The notes below the pieces were generated by a model. That model did no database searches. It was not told where the DNA came from and worked only from the letters and a program-made list of their open reading frames with translations. Below, one piece after another: positions 45,401-57,793 of a stretch of 64,000 bases of DNA. Position 1 is the stretch's first letter. Each line of letters begins with the position of its first letter. Source of the stretch: Pilatotrama ljubarskyi (Eukaryota > Basidiomycota > Agaricomycetes > Polyporales > Polyporaceae); the NCBI GenBank assembly GCA_022385805.1, contig MU277752.1:5306-69305 (forward strand), given 5' to 3'. The translations under genes and the position numbers were made by a program.

Positions 45401-47254
45401 TGCCGTCACGGCCCTCGGGCGTGGCAACGCGTTGTTTGCTATCAAAGCTGGCCTTTTAACAGGTCGGCACCGTTCGCCTCTTGCGACGATTCGAGTCTAT
45501 TACTGACCTGAAGCAGTGATTCTCTGTATTCCGAGTTTCGTGAAGGCGACGGCGGCCTTTGCTTACCGTACGTTTCCTCACCTCGCCTCTTTGACGATCT
45601 TGCTGACTTGCCACAGGGGAGCGATTTGTGTGGGGCATGTACGTCGTAGTTGTGGCACCGAAGGCGTGCGATGCGTGCTGACTCCTAGCTCAGTTTCATG
45701 GGTCAACTTACCCTCGCCCGATTCCGCGGCGATACGACATTCGGTCTCGTCGCGCGTATCATCAGTACTTTCATGGGCGGCTTGGTGGGCACAGCCATGT
45801 GGTACGTTCACTCTCAAACCCTCCATTCTCCGCTCGCAGACAGACGGACATTAACTCGACCTCGCACAGGTACGTCTCAACAGGATCCGGCCATGGCAAT
45901 CCATACGGTTTGGCGGCGGTGATCGGCGTGTGCGCTCCGTTCTTTTTCTTCTGGCGGCTGTACTGGCCCGTGCCGCCCATGACGAACATCATCTTCTTTG
46001 TGACCATTGCCTTGGTGCGTGGCGCTTCCTCCGAGCGGTGACGAACCATGCGGGCTGACCCATCTCAGGTCATCGGATTCTCTTGGCAGAACACGCATAC
46101 CGTCCTTCCATTCCGATTCATGGGCTGGCAATTAGCATGGGTAGGTGGATTTCACGCATAGGTAAAGCCATTTACTCATACTGGACCAGAGGCGCTTCGT
46201 TCTCGTTGTATGCGGTGTTACTGCAGCCTTGTGAGTACTTCAAGCCATATTAGGATGGTGGTTCTGAGCACATCGCAGCTTGTTTTCGTTCCTACCGCCT
46301 TCGACTACCCTGAGGAAGTATCAGCGTATGACGATGTCCACTACCGTCTCCGAGCTGGGTGCCGTATACTGCTCCATCGTCTCATTTGCGAATACCCGTG
46401 AACATCAAGAGGTGGCGAGGGGGGAGATTGTCCAAAGCCTGGTAGCTATCCGCCTCAAGCTGAAGCGATCGTTGGTATTGAAAACGAATATCGTATACGA
46501 GGTGCGTCTCCCAGGCAGGCGCAAATCCAGTAACAGCGAGCTTATCAGTGCCCGGCCTAGTTCTCGCTCAGAGGGCGGTGGCCGTCGAACAGATATCAGA
46601 AGATCCTCGATTTGCAATTGTAGGTGCCCGCGTCCTGTCTCTCCCGCGGTCGCCTGATATCTTGGCAGACAGATTGCGTACCTACTTTCGCACCTTATGT
46701 CAGTCGTCGAGCATCTAGAACCGGCGTGGTCCCGCGCATTTCTCCGGAGGACACGATTCCTCGACGCGGACTTCCAGGGCGATGTTCTTGCTGTAATCAG
46801 TACGTGTTTCCTGCGTCGGCCGGGGTTAATTTACTCCCTGAACACACCAACTAGGCATGATCTCGACGGCGCTCCGCACGGGCAACCCCCTGCCACAAAT
46901 AACCCCTTGCCCGCTGCTAGACAGGTTCATGATCCATACACATGGCCTGAATGTTATCAGGCAAGAAGCGGACGACGACTACGGGCTTCCTAGGACGATG
47001 ACCATCGATACGCTCGAGAATGAACAGTACTTGTACGTGCCGAGAATCACGCTGCGGACCGCCCGTTCCTAACCTACTCCGCTCTCAGGTGCTTCTCTGT
47101 CGGCGTCACGACAGCGTTTGGCATTATTCTGCGTCTTGACAAACTAATGGTCGCGACGAAGGAGCTTGTCGGTGAACAGTATCATATCCACGGTATTGGT
47201 ATGCCAGAACTGAAGAGTTCGCCTGCGAGCGTGCGGCCTTCGAAGGACGCCTAG
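42459..47254 (+). CDS. putative ArAE/FUSC-like membrane transporter
   Basis: Eighteen exons join in frame to 1154 residues. They start 42459-42830, 43299-43320, 43369-43456, 43519-44832, 44883-45036 and 45093-45231, and continue to 47089-47254. The layout matches fungal 'putative ER transporter, 6TM N-terminal' (PF10337) plus DUF2421 (PF10334) proteins related to aromatic-acid exporters and yeast BRE4. A disordered basic N-terminus leads to a first hydrophobic helix (CAVVCFVSAILMVIPRVYNL) and several more up to about residue 280. A long cytosolic region with a Pro/Thr-rich insert and coiled coil follows. A second membrane block runs from LLTVILCIPSF through FFFFWRLYWPVPPM to FMGWQLAW. The conserved C-terminal globular part then ends the protein. 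Substrate is unknown. In-frame ATGs lie upstream; I chose MNDPRHYD because the preceding codons are low-complexity. Confidence 0.88.
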
Positions 47255-48047
47255 TGACGCGCCTCTCTCTTCCTCGCACGGGGTCGGAAGTCTCACTTAC
47301 GGCTTACGGTTGGTCAGTTGTGTATAATAGAGAAGTCTCAAAGATTCTGCATCGTAGATCCAACATCCGAGATGACCGGATGACCGTGCGGCTACTCTGC
47401 CAGAGCTCTGCGACGACGCGCCCGCGACACCTTCCGCGCTTTGGCCGCCGCGAGCAGGGAACAAAGTTTACGGCATTGATTCCTCGGATGCAATATAGGC
47501 TTCGTGAAGGCGAAGCTTATCGGCCTTAGAACCCATACTGTGTGCGCGAGCCGAACACCGAAAGGGAAAACGTCAAGCAGTCGCCGCCGCGGAAAGAACG
47601 GGTTCTTCGTCCCCTCTTGGCTGCGGTGATCTGCATTGAGTGAGCTGTCCCCAAGGCAATTCGGCGAACAGGTGCGCCCGTGTGTCTGCGTCCCATGCGT
47701 GTCTGATGGAGAATAGCGCTATTGACGTTTGGAATCATTGCAGGACCATATGTTCTCGGCATCCGTTTACTCCGTGGCTTCTGGTATTCGCACTGAGCTG
47801 CAGAGCGACTCATGTCCAGAATCCATCATTTCCAGGAGTCGATTATCAGCTGTTGCGAAGTCCATTTCGCTCCGGATGACAGAGCGAACCTTGAGTAGCG
47901 AGCTTGACGGCACAATGAGAGACGCCCAGCACAAGCATACTCATATATCGTGAGATCGCACCGATAGCCCTTACTTTCTCTCCCTCTTCCCTTTCAGCTC
48001 CAGACGTCTCGGTTTTCCCTACTCCGCACAACGTCCCCATCCCCGCC
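47255..48047. other. intergenic, no gene seen
   Basis: Separates two plus-strand multi-exon genes. The last 60 nt are pyrimidine-rich and form the probable leader of the next gene. Confidence 0.5.
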
Positions 48048-51000
48048 ATGTTGGTCGAGAGCCCAAAAGCCAGTCCGCCGCTGTCCAGCCCAGCGTCCTC
48101 CGTCTCCGACGATGCCACCGTTGTCGGAGACTCTCCAGCGAAGCGTCAGCGTCCAACGCCCTTCAAGGCCGCAACCATAGCATTGGACATTGCCTCATCT
48201 AGCTTCAATCGCTATCGACCTAACAGGAAACGGAAAGGTCTGCGTGCATATTACCTCTTAAACGATTAGCGCTCTGATGTACCGCCTCCACAGAGGATCC
48301 CGCCTTGGCACTGAATACCCGGGTCTCCTCTTTCGCCGACTTGATGTCTCCTCTCTCATCAGGAGCGCAAGGCAGCGCCTTGCAGGTCGCTCAGTACGGC
48401 GCAAGCGCTCTGGCAGACGGTTTTCCTGAGTTACTCAAAGTCTTGCGTACTGTCGCTGCCGTGCATCCGTTCATCGAACGTGAGCCCACCTAGTCGTGTC
48501 ACGCTGTCAGGCGTTGACAATCCTTTGCAGTTGCTGTCGGCGCGTTCGCCGTAGTGATCGAGCTAGATTTGAAGAGACGGGAGAACGACAAGAGGATTAA
48601 CCTTCTCTTCCTCGAGATGAGAGATATGATGGCTGCTTTGTCAGGGTACAACATCTCTTTTGATATGTTTGCCGGAGCTCCGCTCACCTCTTCCAGTCTG
48701 CAGGATATCAGCGACCCGAGAGACATCGGCAAGGATGGAAAGACTGTCCAGGAGAGGCTCGAAGGACTGATCGTACAGATCGATGCCGACATCCGGGAGT
48801 GCACAAGAGCTTGCGACACATACGCTAAGAAGCCCCTGCTCAACAAGGTATGGAATGGGGGGAAATGGGAAAGTAAGCTGCAGCAATACGTGAAGCGCTT
48901 CACGAAACGTAGAGAGGAGATTGAGCTCGCCCTTGCAATTCACCTTGGGATCAACATCGATATCGCCAATCGGAAGCTGGATAGGCTCGAAGAGAAGTAA
49001 GCACCACTCGCGGTACCCGGATGATCGGATCTATCCTCACCAGACGTCTGCGCCAGGATGGAGCTTGCTCTGGAGTACCTAAGCCGATGTATGCCGCCTG
49101 AGGAAAAGGAATTGGCTGCGTTCATTCAGGCGCGCGGCGGCAGAGAAGTCATCCTTCGAAATGAAAGGCTTCTTCTGGAGCTGATCGACCGTCGACCGTC
49201 TACGAGTCGAAACTCGGGAGAACGCTGGAACGGTCGACAGAGGACGCTCGATATGCAGGAGCTCAAGGCGGAGCTCTCAGAGGACCCAGAGATATCCATC
49301 GTCCGCAACAAGGATGCTTTCGAGAGGAAGTTCGAGATGCAGGAGCGAGAGCTAGCCCAGATTCAGAAGATAGTCCATGAAGAAAACAAGCTCGTCGTGA
49401 AGTCTATATCGTCCGGGCCTCACGATAAGATCCGCGATAATGTGAGTGCTCACTGCTGTCTAGGATCCTTAGCCGACGAGGTAACCTGGTCGTTTTGTAG
49501 GACCTGCATAACATCTGGAGGGAGATGGTATGCGGTTCAATTCTGGTAAAATGGAGGCAACTGCTTAACTCCCTCGTCTAGCGATGGCGCGGTAACGTGA
49601 AGGCTCGGCACTTCGTGCTTGCTCTTCGCGACTACTGTCTCGAGCGGCTCGACAAGCTCAGAAAGAACGAACAGACGTTCGTCGACTGCGCGAGGCCCAC
49701 GAATATCACCGAGCACGACGAGTGGGCTTTAGAATACATCAGCGTTACTCGCCTACAAGCCATAGCCGAGGCATTCGACGATGATGCATCGGGCTTCATC
49801 ACTGTGGCGGAAGTCAATACCTTCACTTCGTCCAAGCCACCAGGGTGGAGGTTAGTGCGTATACTCTCTTACAGTTGCCTCGTCGTTGACGCTTTCTCAG
49901 TCTGCTCCATTGGATGGCATATTGGGCGGTCGGTAAGTCATAATTTGTTCAGTTCTCTACTGCGGACGGCCTCGATACTTACGTATCACAGGGTGGCAGA
50001 TGACTATGACACACTACGTGACGGAGATCGACCGACTACTGGACAAGATGTTCGCCGTCAGATCTCACGTGTTGCCAGCGAATCGTCGTTCCGTGGAGCA
50101 GTATCTGGATAGCGTCTGGTCTCCGATCACTCAGCTCACTACCGGCTTCAGGCGAGCCGAGAGGAACGACGTGGCGGAGGAGCGGTTTCGGGGCTATGTC
50201 CTTATGGAGGAGAGCCGCTTACGGGAGGCTCTGGAACGCGTGCGGTACGACATCGACGCTGCCGATACACTTCAACTCGTAACAGGTCCGGGACGTATCG
50301 AGAGGGTGAGACGCACTCATCTGGGTGGCCTACGTGGACTCCTATTGATGCGTATGGACAGTACCTCTTCCCGCTTCTCTACCTTCTATTGAAGCGAGAC
50401 TACGAGATCATGCGCCTGGCGCGGACCGTCGTGATCCACAAAGACGAGTTATGGGACTCCACGGATACTGTTCAATGGGTTCTTCGTGCCGTCACCGATC
50501 GTCAACTCAATCTGGAAAGTACGTGATAACCTCACGAGCAGGCGGAGCAGAGGCTTATCGTCGACCTGTCATAGATCTATTCAAGCAGCAGAATCTCGAT
50601 CCCGCACAGCAGTTCAAGGTTTTTGCATTTGAGCTCGTAGGTTGTTGTCAAGTATGGGAATGCGGAAATGCCCTAAAGACGTGCATCCTGACTCTCAGTT
50701 TCGCTATTGGCACGATCCGACCCAGCTCTGGTCCACCGAGCGGCTGCGCGAAGCGCACTATCCTGACGTCGTTTACAATGATGCCGAAGAGGACCAATCA
50801 GTGGATGCTGCTCAGCTCTTGAACCATCCTCTGGAAAATCCTGCAAATCCTCTAGCTGGTGCGCGATATGTCGAGTCGTGGCAAGACTCACACGCGAGTG
50901 AGCCACTCCGGTCCATGTAAGATAGACATTGCGTCGATACCTGCCCCTGCTGACTATCAGTTACCTAGCCTAGGACACTGGTCCGGCTTTCTGGGCGTTG

Positions 51001-52511
51001 ATGAAGTTTTCCCTAGCGAGCCCATGATGAGCCTACAGTTTCACGCGTCGACGTCCTCCTCGACAGAGTTCGTTGCATCAGGTACACTGCCCATCGGAAC
51101 CAGCTTCAAGATCTTCGGAAAAGCAACGTGCGATGGTCCTGGTCGTGCACTATACAGCTTCACAATCGAGTATGCCGCTCGGTACTGGCCCAAGTCATTC
51201 AGCGCTCTGCTCGCCGATGGGGGCCGCGAACTCTCTGGACGCTGGGTGTGCGAGGGGACTCGTACCAAGGGCACGTTCCTCTTCAGACGCTTGCCTCCGG
51301 ACTCCATGCGCTTCTGGCCGCTGCCCGCCGACGCGAAACCCAGCAAGTCTCAAGGGCTGTGGCGCTTCGCCTGCTCTGCTGTGATGGACCAAGTGCGTCG
51401 GAAGAGGCTCTCCCTCCCTCTTCTCCAAGAGCGGCAATCGACACGTCAACGCTACCTCCGCGTCATCCGTTCAGGAGAGAGCGAGGGCAGCCTCGATGAG
51501 ATCGATAGACTATCTCTCACACGCTGCTACAGCAGCATGACTCCTTCAGAAGCTCGATACTACTACATGGTTCACGAATCCACGCGCCGTATCGCACCGA
51601 GACATTTGTGAGCATCGCAGCTGATTCTGCCCATATCTGCAGGCGTGCTGACACGATCTCTCAAGCGGAATACACTGCGCGAATTGCCGGACAGAGATTT
51701 CCGGGGCCCGTCTCATGTGCCTCGACTGTGGCATCCGCACCACTGTCGACTTGTGCGACAAGCCTGAGTGTCGGGAGGCCACGATCGGACCCGACCGCCG
51801 TGATGACTTGCTCTCACCCCACGTTCCCTCCCATCGTATTCTGAAGGTCCGCCGCGTTGTCCATCGCCACCGCGAATTCGGGAAAACGTACCGTGCTGCG
51901 CAAAGTGCTCTCGCCCGTGCAGAGGAGGCCTTGGCTGACGCCGAGGATGTCCTCACGTCCCAAAGCCTGCACCCTCACCGCCACGGACACTCTCGTAACC
52001 TAAGCGGACGGAGCCTGAGCGCTCGCCTGAAGACGGAGCAGCTCGTCTCCCGCGAGATCTCCTGCGTTGGCTGCGACGCCCGGGCGACGCGGCCCTGCTG
52101 GTACTGCATTGAATGCGATGGTGTGTCTTACGTTTCCTCTGACATACCACAATGCCGATATTTTCTCCAGACGAATGCTTTGTCTGTGCCACATGTGAGG
52201 CGAGTCGTACTGCTTATGCTAGAGGCCACAAACCCATCCACGGACTCGTGCGTTGCGCATTGCCACCGGACGAGAGCACGAACACCGCCGATCCCGCATG
52301 GTCCAACGCCCGTCTGGACGTCTTGGAGAGCAAACTAGATGCTCTGCACTGCGACTATACGACACGCCTTGACTCTCTTGGGACTCAAACTACTGCGCTG
52401 AGGGGCCAGGTCGCGGAGATGCAGGTAGCCTCTGTATGCGATGCGCAGGCTCTTGATGCACGGCTTCGGCACATCGAGGATCTGCTGGCGACTCTCATTT
52501 CCAAGTTGTAG
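48048..52511 (+). CDS. Goodbye-like, EF-hand and double ZZ-type zinc finger protein
   Basis: Fourteen exons join to 1238 residues: 48048-48237, 48294-48479, 48531-48996, 49057-49441, 49501-49527, 49582-49850, 49901-49932, 49992-50305, 50362-50518, 50575-50636, 50699-50897, 50974-51607, 51666-52120, 52171-52511. Residues of about 65-330 are helical, with HPFIELAVGAFAVVIELDLK, resembling the fungal STAND N-terminal Goodbye domain. Residues 484-495 are a canonical EF-hand loop (DDDASGFITVAE). From about 974, HCANCRTEISGARLMCLDC begins a ZZ-like zinc finger. A second follows near 1100-1150 (CVGC, CWYCIEC, CFVCATC, H-x3-H). The C-terminus is a short coiled coil. A calcium-responsive scaffold or signalling role is inferred. 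Intron 11 uses the third AG after its branch site. Confidence 0.85.
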
Positions 52512-53295
52512 TTTCCGACCCCGTCCTCGGTTTTCCGTTCTTCGTCCTACGCCCGTCTTCCTACCTGCTGTTTGACCTGCCATTCTCGATTGCTGGCAAT
52601 TCCTCGCTACTCTGCACGGGTTTATGCGGCGAAAGCTCGATCCGTGATTCTAGTCTTTGCCATCACTACAAGGGCTCTTGGTATGCTGCACCGTATATCA
52701 CTGTCTGCTGAGGCGCAGTGACCGCTTGCTTGTCTTCCGCTTTGACGTCTTCCACCACAAACATGCATTTGGACGACGCTCTGCTCCTTCTTGTTCGCTT
52801 TTCGTCTTGGTTACCGAGTTGTTCACCCTGCGTATTTAAACTGACGACACTGTCTTCACTGTGATCAATCTCTCACGAGAAATGCATCCCCGGCTCCCTC
52901 TCAATGCCTTCTGCCTGGCGACATTCCTTCTTCTGCTATCCTCCGGCTGCATGATGCATCAACATCCTGGAAAGAGGGCCGCATGCGTATTAGCACGGGT
53001 AAGAGCGACCGCGAGGCGTGGCGAGAGGCTCGATGAGGTACGAGGAGCACAGGCCCGGTAACCAAGCGGTGACGTTCAGAAAAGAAAATCCCCCAGGAAC
53101 GTCGATACCGATATCGAGGGCGTGGGTCCTCCCGAGGTTGATCGTGCGTGAACTAGATCTAGTGCTACGAGAGCAAGTCCAGGACTCAACGCCCTTCTCG
53201 CCATGCTTATACGCCTCGACGCTTGCCGTATTGACAAAGAAGTTTCGGACACAGATATATTGCACTCATCAGCTATCTACCATCAAGTCGAGCTA
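52512..53295. other. intergenic between convergent genes
   Basis: 3' flanks of two convergent genes. A 59-codon frame at 52882 begins with a signal-like stretch but has no support. Confidence 0.5.
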
Positions 53296-54475
53296 TTACA
53301 TCATCATCGTCTTCCCAGTCGACGATAGCAACCTGTCAGTCCTCAACCGCTCTATCCCGACCACGACGTCCTCCGCACGCACAACTGTCTCCTTGGTGTC
53401 CCAATCCTCGAGCTTCACCGTCGCATGGCACACGAACGACCTGTGCTCCGAGCTCACAAACAGACTCAATGGCACCGGCACCCAGAATCGCACATGCCAC
53501 GTAAACGGCCCGTCCGGCTCCTCCGGCTTGAAGAACTTGTACCCGCGCTCGACCGCAATCCCACGAGCAGCCTTGAGCTTGGGTGCGTCCTCCGGATCCT
53601 TTTTCGGGGAGACGCGGTAGCCATCGTACACGAGGCTCCAGACGTCGTACCTTGGCTGCGACAGCACGCTTGAGAACACGCCTGCGTCTGCACGGGGCTC
53701 GTAGATAGCGCGGAACTGGATTGCGAGGTTGTTGATGATGCACTGCTTGTAGACATGCGTCGGGGGTTGGTTGTCGCGCACGACGAGCGTGCCCGCCCAG
53801 GCGTAGATATCGCTGATTTTGGTGAAGCCAAGTGGTTAGCGCAGCTCGCGCAATATATGTAGATGTCACTTACTCGTCGTTGCTGTCCCATATCGTCGTA
53901 TGCTCTTCATCCGGGACGATGTCCACGGTGAAGCGCGGCTGGGTGAGAGGTTTGGGCCGCCTGAGCTTGATCAACAGCTTCGGCGTGCGTGCATCGCGCA
54001 GCTGCTCTTGCTTACTATCGTCTTCTTCGGTACTGCTATCCGTCACGTCTTCCCGGGAACTCCTCGACGATGCGTAGGTCCTAGACGGATCAGGCTTCTC
54101 GTCGCTCTTCGCCTCCGTCGCAGGCGGAAGAGTGAAGGGCATCTCCCTCAACGCCGCTTCCGGGGTGGGCGGCGCTTGGTTCGCCAGATGAGTGCGGAGT
54201 TCCTCGCGCTCGCGGGCTTCTGCTTGTTTTGTTTCGTCCGTTGCGGCTGCGACTGACCACGCTGACGGGGCAAGGGACGGCTTCCTACCCCTGGTGCTGC
54301 TGGTCTTCGGAGGTGCCGGAGCCGAACGCGTGGACTTGAGTTTCGAGCTGGGGACATCAGTGGAGGGGAAAGTCGTGGCAGATTCCTTGCCGTCGCCGAA
54401 CTGCAGAGCTTCGATCTGCATCGCGAGTTCGCGGAGCTGCCAATCGTCATCTTGAGAGGTAGCAGCAGAAGCCAT
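53296..54475 (-). CDS. unknown protein with disordered N-terminus
   Basis: Two exons, 54475-53874 and 53812-53296, give 372 residues. The first 200 are low-complexity and charged (Ser/Thr/Pro, Lys and Glu-rich) and end in a basic patch, KLLIKLRRPKP. The remaining 170 form a compact, hydrophobic, Trp-containing domain (WAGTLVVRDNQPP, NNLAIQFRAIYEPR, DVWSLVYDGYRV, FTWHVRFWVPVPLSLF). No enzymatic motif or membrane segment is seen, and I do not recognise the family. It is probably nuclear or cytosolic. The ATG is preceded by TACCA, and no upstream in-frame start is convincing. Confidence 0.75.
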
Positions 54476-55667
54476 TGGTAGTCTTCTGGACGTCATTGAG
54501 GATCTGCCGGGCGGCAGGAGAGGGCGCACAAAGGACGAGTTTCGGTTCGGGTGGCGTCGTAGGATGCGGTGGTATGTCGCCTCATTGGAGGAGCAGAAGT
54601 CTAGATATACCTTTCCGCGCCGTCGCTTTGTTTGCAGAACGCTTGGAACGGATCGCAGTGCAGAAGTCTCTACACATTGTGTTCCTGCGCCACTTCTTGC
54701 GACGCTTGGATGTGCGCGCGGCCATGCTGGCACGTCTGGCATGTATGGAGATCAAAGCATCCTGTCGGCCACAAGCAGCCGCGTCCGTTAGAGAATATCA
54801 ACGGCGGCAGCTTGCATACATCCGCAGGCCAATAAGAGTCCTTCAGGTCTTCTGGTACACACACTGAGATCAGCGAGTAACGGGTCATTGGGCGAAGATC
54901 GACGTCAGTCTGTCAAGACTCGTATCCCATGAGCAAAGGAGAGGTATTTATTTAATGCACACTCACCGCAGTCCAGCTTTCGACATACTCAATGGCTCGG
55001 GTGAATCACCTGGTACATACTTGCCTCATTGCTTCCGAGTCAACGCTTAACACGAGGACGAGATGCATTGCACCATCTCGACTCACGTCGGATCTCTCTG
55101 AGGCCCAAGTGCTACAGGATGCTTTGTGTCTTCGCGCTTTATCCTGCAGCGGAGGTAACATTTGACAATGGCTTGCAACTCGCAAGATGATTTCGGTGGA
55201 CCGGAGAACGGTGACCGTCAGCTATGCAGTGCCATGGGTTCCGGAGTATATACCAGAGCACACGTGGCGGGCACGTGGTGGCAAGTACCTTCCAGCGTCT
55301 CGCTTCGGCGTGCTCCTTCGAAACGTGCTCCAAATGCTCAACCAGACCTCGATGTCTGCATTATTTCTGCAAGATGACGGTTTAGTCCCAGACACTGGCG
55401 GCAATAGCGTCTCCTAGGCCTCCAAGATGGTCACGTTCACCAAACGTTGAGTACTCCTGCTCGCGCACACATCCGGATGGACAAATGCGACTCTGTAGTA
55501 TCTGAACGAGCCATGGATGCTGCTGAAATAGACAGTTACAGAGGGCCGGGAGGGACGTACAATCGATATCACTACTTCAATCGCTAAATACTCTTACAAC
55601 ACGTGTCTGCACTTCCCACTCGCAGAATACTGAACGCGCATCATCGTCACAGGAGTCGTAAAATGCG
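54476..55667. other. intergenic, no gene seen
   Basis: Frames of 60-90 codons only, without splice partners. Confidence 0.5.
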
Positions 55668-56918
55668 TCAGTCGACAATGCACGTGCCCCAGTTGACGCT
55701 GCCCCCCGCATTCGCTCGCTTCACCAGCACCTTCCTACCCCCGCCAAGGGTCGCAGAATCTTGGGCGTTACCGCTGTCGTTGGCCAACTGCGCGGCCTGC
55801 TCGGGATTGTTGCCGCCCACGACGCGGATGCTGTTCGTGCCCCCCAGGTAGGTCAGCGGGCAGTCCATCCCTACAGAAAAACCCGGCTGCCCGTCGATCG
55901 AGAAGGCGGCTCCGAACAGAGAGCCGTAGAAGGCTACCGTGTTCTTCTTGTAGAAGTAGAACCCGGCGGGCACCCAGCTCTTCTGAAGCCCGATGGGCCA
56001 GGGAAGCAGCTCCTCCGTGAGCGAGGAGCGTTCCCCATGAACGATATGGTCCCTGGTGAACCGGACCGCCTTCGAGTTGACATTACTGACGACGAGGAGG
56101 ATGTTGGCCGCTTCCTTCGTAGCGATCGCGATCGCTGCAACGCAGTCGGGGTTTAGCTCCAACAGTCCTCCGGGCGATGGAACGCTCGCACCTATGAAGA
56201 TCGCTCCCAGCACCGCGATCGGTGCGAAGATGGCCACCCAGCCCGTGACGGAGATCGCGATAGCGGCGCTGGACATCCACGCGATGAGCGTGTACGTCGA
56301 GTACCCAACCTTGACGAGCGTGAGCGCGCCGCCGCCGTACACGAGGAGACCGCGGCCGACCAAGACGATCGTCTGCCACGCGGACTGCATCTCGTTCTTC
56401 GTGTTCAAGTTGTCGAGCACGGACTTGATCTCGGCTTGCAGGGCGTCTCCCGTCAAGGCGCGCAGTCTGTCCATGCGGCGGCGGGACAACATGATCTGGT
56501 CGCGCGCGGCGATCTTGTCCTTGTCGATGACGACGGTCGCCTCGCGGACGTTGGTGATGCTCTCCTCGGAGAATTGCTCGCGCAGGTCCCCGGACTCCCT
56601 CGCGAACGCGCCGTGTTTGAGGTTGAGCCCGGCGGCGAGGCTGTTCAGCTTGCGCGTGATCTCCGCGCTGTTGAGCGCCGCGACGGAGGAAGTCTTGAGG
56701 AAGATGGCGACGTGCAGCGCCTTGTCGTCGTCCTTGGGCGCGGAGGGCATCACGAGGTAGTCGGCGGGCAGCGTGGCCTGGAGGCCCTTGACGAGCGCGA
56801 GGCAGGCGGCGGTGGCCTCGGGACGGTTGAACTGCGCAGGATTGGAGGTCGTCTTCCAGAAGAGCATGTCGTATGAACCTGCACCTTGGAGGGTCTGCGT
56901 GGCGAGCTCGGAAGACAT
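55668..56918 (-). CDS. unknown intronless protein with hydrophobic hairpin
   Basis: A single exon of 416 residues, unusual here because most genes have many introns. The N-terminal half is helical, with heptad-like charge patterns around residues 100-180. A long hydrophobic region (about 195-260) follows. It holds two or three membrane-length helices (LVYGGGALTLVKVGYSTYTL, WMSSAAIAISVTGWVAIFAP, LGAIFIGASV). The C-terminal 130 residues look beta-rich with Gly/Asn turns (AGFYFYKKNTVAFYG, LTYLGGTNSIRVVGG) and end CIVD. Coiled coil, hydrophobic hairpin and beta domain recall membrane-inserting proteins, but I do not recognise a family and claim no activity. In-frame ATGs 20 codons upstream are possible. 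I chose MSSELATQ. Confidence 0.78.
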   Translation of the reverse strand: MSSELATQTLQGAGSYDMLFWKTTSNPAQFNRPEATAACLALVKGLQATLPADYLVMPSAPKDDDKALHVAIFLKTSSVAALNSAEITRKLNSLAAGLNLKHGAFARESGDLREQFSEESITNVREATVVIDKDKIAARDQIMLSRRRMDRLRALTGDALQAEIKSVLDNLNTKNEMQSAWQTIVLVGRGLLVYGGGALTLVKVGYSTYTLIAWMSSAAIAISVTGWVAIFAPIAVLGAIFIGASVPSPGGLLELNPDCVAAIAIATKEAANILLVVSNVNSKAVRFTRDHIVHGERSSLTEELLPWPIGLQKSWVPAGFYFYKKNTVAFYGSLFGAAFSIDGQPGFSVGMDCPLTYLGGTNSIRVVGGNNPEQAAQLANDSGNAQDSATLGGGRKVLVKRANAGGSVNWGTCIVD

Positions 56919-57793
56919 TGTAACGAGTTGTAAAGCTTTCCGAGGTGGGGCTTGCATATTCTCTCGATGCGAACGCATCTCAAGTAGTGCGCGCTGCGTT
57001 ACGGTTGTTTGGCCTCTCGGAAGCACCCTGCCTGTGGTTTCAGGAAGGTAAGAGCGATAATTTCGGTCGACATCCAAATGAGCCCTCATCTGCTCCCAAA
57101 TCAGCCCGGGAGTCTATGTGAGCACGGAAGATGGTGTAGGGGGCGAGCAGAAGTCGAGCACCTTGAACACCCTCGACATGCGAAATGGATGTACTCGTCG
57201 TAGGGCCGGTTGGATGCCTGTGCGACAGAGATGAATGCGCCACCCCGGTCGAGGTTTCGTCCGATGCGGAAGTCAGAAAACCAATCCGAATTGCGAAGGC
57301 GATCTGGGCGGCAAGCACGTCCGGTACTTCCACCCTCGCAGCACTTCCCCGGTCGACGTCGCAGCGCGTCCCATACGAATGCGCCTATGTATAGACCGAT
57401 TTCTCCCCGTCCATTCACTGATTAGTCGGCACCTACGTTCCCCCTGCAGATTCCAGTCAAACGGTGACGTGTGGCACACCCAACTGACCGACTACAGACG
57501 TCAAGACGACGGTCTGGTCGGACACGCGTTCTCTGTCTAGACTGCAACGATCGATGAAAAGCAGTTCCTGCAATGGACGTCCGCCTCGAAATGCGCAAGG
57601 ACAGTAGCTACCAATTTCATGGATGTCCCACCCGGCCTCCTATGATTATCGCGAGACATGTTTCGTGGGCGTGCCCGGTATTCCAACTACGCTGAGTCCT
57701 TATTTCTTCTGAGAAGTCGGAGTCGGCAAGATCGACTACATGCGCTCAGCTACTATTGTTCGGGATCGTGTCCACTCACTCGAGACCCCCAAT
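56919..57793. other. intergenic, no gene seen
   Basis: Promoter of the intronless gene and 3' flank of the F-box gene. No supported frame. Confidence 0.5.

Noticed and set aside
52882..53061. Short plus-strand frame with a signal-peptide-like start
   Set aside because: Only 59 codons, no continuation by splicing; probably chance.
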